Assembly: GCA_009731375.1 (NCBI GenBank)
Contig: BJOX01000041.1
Coordinates: 413,963 to 477,962, forward strand
Direction: 5' to 3'
DNA: 64,000 bases
DNA from: Paulinella micropora
Taxonomy: Eukaryota; Cercozoa; Imbricatea; Euglyphida
Shown: piece after piece, positions 62,030 through 64,000 of the stretch
Numbering within the stretch: position 1 is the stretch's first letter
Layout: every line of letters begins with the position of its first letter
Program-made: the position numbers and the translations under genes
Notes under the pieces: generated by a model
Told to the model about the DNA's origin: nothing
Databases searched by the model: none
The model's input: the letters and a program-made list of their open reading frames with translations, nothing else

Positions 62030-62215
62030 ATGGAACAGAAGGCCGCCCACAAGGGCAGCTCGCCCGTGGACCTGCCCGCAGCCAGTCCAAACAAAGACAA
62101 AGACCAGCCAGCCGCCACCCCCGACAAAGCCGCTGCAAAAGAAAAAGCCCCCAAACGACCCAAAAAGAACCTGCTGCGCGACCCGTTCTGGTCGCTCGGC
62201 CCTTCCGTTTTATAA
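62030..62215 (+). CDS. Terminal exon of an unidentified gene, Lys/Ala/Pro-rich, C-terminal DPFWSLGPSVL
   Basis: GC-rich coding sequence after a good acceptor (TGCGCACTGCAG ending 62024). From ATG 62030 it reads MEQKAAHKGSSPVDLPAASP, a K/D/P/A-rich disordered stretch, then KRPKKNLLRDPFWSLGPSVL and TAA at 62213-62215. If spliced at 62025 the exon adds GCTCG in phase 1, so an upstream exon must end in phase 1. Upstream coding could be 58137-58285 or lie in gaps. The basic KRPKK run could be a nuclear localisation signal. No family recognised. Confidence 0.5.
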   Translation: MEQKAAHKGSSPVDLPAASPNKDKDQPAATPDKAAAKEKAPKRPKKNLLRDPFWSLGPSVL

Positions 62216-62242
62216 GTACATATCGTATACATATACAAGTAT

Positions 62243-62318
<76 letters not shown>

Positions 62319-62426
62319 CATATACATATACATATACATATCATATACATATACATATACATATGCATATGCATATAGATATAGATATATGTTTGCATAC
62401 ATATACATAATAATGCATATACATGA

Positions 62427-62517
<91 letters not shown>

Positions 62518-62590
62518 GATATACATATACATATACATATACATATAGATATACATATACATATACACATACACATACACATACACGTAC

Positions 62591-62623
<33 letters not shown>

Positions 62624-62634
62624 CATACACATAC

Positions 62635-62697
<63 letters not shown>

Positions 62698-62723
62698 AAT
62701 ATATATGTATATATATAATATAT

Positions 62724-62756
<33 letters not shown>

Positions 62757-62814
62757 ACATATAAAAACATATACAACATGTACAGTATTACATATACAAT
62801 ATACAACATATACA

Positions 62815-62850
<36 letters not shown>

Positions 62851-62887
62851 GCATATGCATATGCATATGCATATGCATATGCATATG

Positions 62888-62919
<32 letters not shown>

Positions 62920-62932
62920 CATACACATACAC

Positions 62933-62963
<31 letters not shown>

Positions 62964-63045
62964 ATACATATACATATACATACACATATACATATACATA
63001 TACATGTATATACATATACATGTATATACATATACCTATATATAC

Positions 63046-63105
<60 letters not shown>

Positions 63106-63186
63106 GCATATGCATATACGTATACGTATACATATACATGTACATATACTATACATATACATACATACATACACACACACACACAG

Positions 63187-63224
<38 letters not shown>

Positions 63225-63230
63225 GGGTAG
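62216..63230. repeat. 1-kb (CATATA)n array
   Basis: Mainly CATATA hexamers with CATATG, CACATA and GATATA variants, ending in CA and TA dinucleotides at 63170-63224. It starts about 10 bp after the terminal exon stop. Confidence 0.95.
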
Positions 63231-63470
63231 GACAGGTCGGCACATTACAAACAAAGACATTTCCGTCTCCCCTGCTTTTATATTCACCCCCTCATTGAAC
63301 TATTAAGATCCCTCCAATTATGATCATATCAGCAAAATAATATGGACCAAATATCGACAACACCGCAGACGAGAAAGGTGAGGTAAAAAAGCACACCAGC
63401 ATAGTTCTGCTTTTTTGCTTTTGGACTACTTTCTGTTTTTCAGTGCGGACACTTGGACAACTTTTCCGCA
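63231..63470. other. Unique flank of the palindrome
   Basis: 240 bp without recognisable gene. Confidence 0.4.

Positions 63471-64000
<530 letters not shown>

Overview
This is eukaryotic nuclear DNA. It has multi-exon genes, splice sites, LTR, tyrosine-recombinase and non-LTR retroelements, a Tc1/mariner-type transposase remnant, a piece of 18S rRNA and very large amounts of simple-sequence DNA. One gene matches the intraflagellar-transport subunit IFT144/WDR19, so the organism very probably makes a flagellum or cilium. A flagellated protist (amoebozoan slime mould, unicellular opisthokont or similar) would fit, but the species cannot be fixed from the sequence. Microsatellites, mostly (GATA/TATC)n, fill introns and intergenic DNA, and several assembly gaps sit beside long G or C runs.

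Layout. 0-4.6 kb: a decayed DIRS-type tyrosine-recombinase retrotransposon (+). 4.7-5.3 kb: a hypothetical ORF (-). 6.0-8.7 kb: a coiled-coil gene (+) with a basic/acidic serine-rich tail. 9.5-19.05 kb: a complete Ty1/copia insertion (-) with 195/198-bp LTRs and a 5-bp target-site duplication TCCAC; its gag, protease, integrase, RT and RNase H are recognisable but broken. 19-21.2 kb: poorly assigned DNA. 22.3-33.2 kb: a WD40 gene (-) whose 15 small exons, read in order, match the N-terminal beta-propeller region of IFT144/WDR19. 35.6-46.2 kb: a 12-exon RhoGEF gene (+) that I assembled exon by exon (predicted 1117 aa; N-terminal Cys/His motif, coiled coil, DH-PH). The two genes are divergently transcribed. 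48.3-49.5 kb: a leucine-carboxyl-methyltransferase-family gene (-). 52.5-53.8 kb: Tc1/mariner-like remnants. 58-62.2 kb: scraps of a further + strand gene with a clear terminal exon, and a 5' fragment of 18S rRNA (-) at 60.0-60.3 kb. 63.5-63.9 kb: a large palindrome.

The most interesting signal is a set of 5'-truncated retroelement copies embedded in TATC/GATA arrays. Every copy I could orient has its 3' end running into TATC (never GATA), and copies of the same family share that 3' end while starting at different points. One family encodes the C-terminal part of a restriction-like (PD-(D/E)xK type) endonuclease domain as in R2/R4-type elements. This suggests non-LTR retrotransposons that target, or seed, a tetranucleotide microsatellite. 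Other notable points are a microexon of the RhoGEF gene duplicated and decayed in tandem, two consecutive GC-AG introns and a possible 25-nt intron in the IFT144 gene, and simple-sequence arrays whose repeat unit changes stepwise along the array.

All exon models come from reading splice sites, reading-frame phase and protein similarity by eye; no alignment or database search was run.
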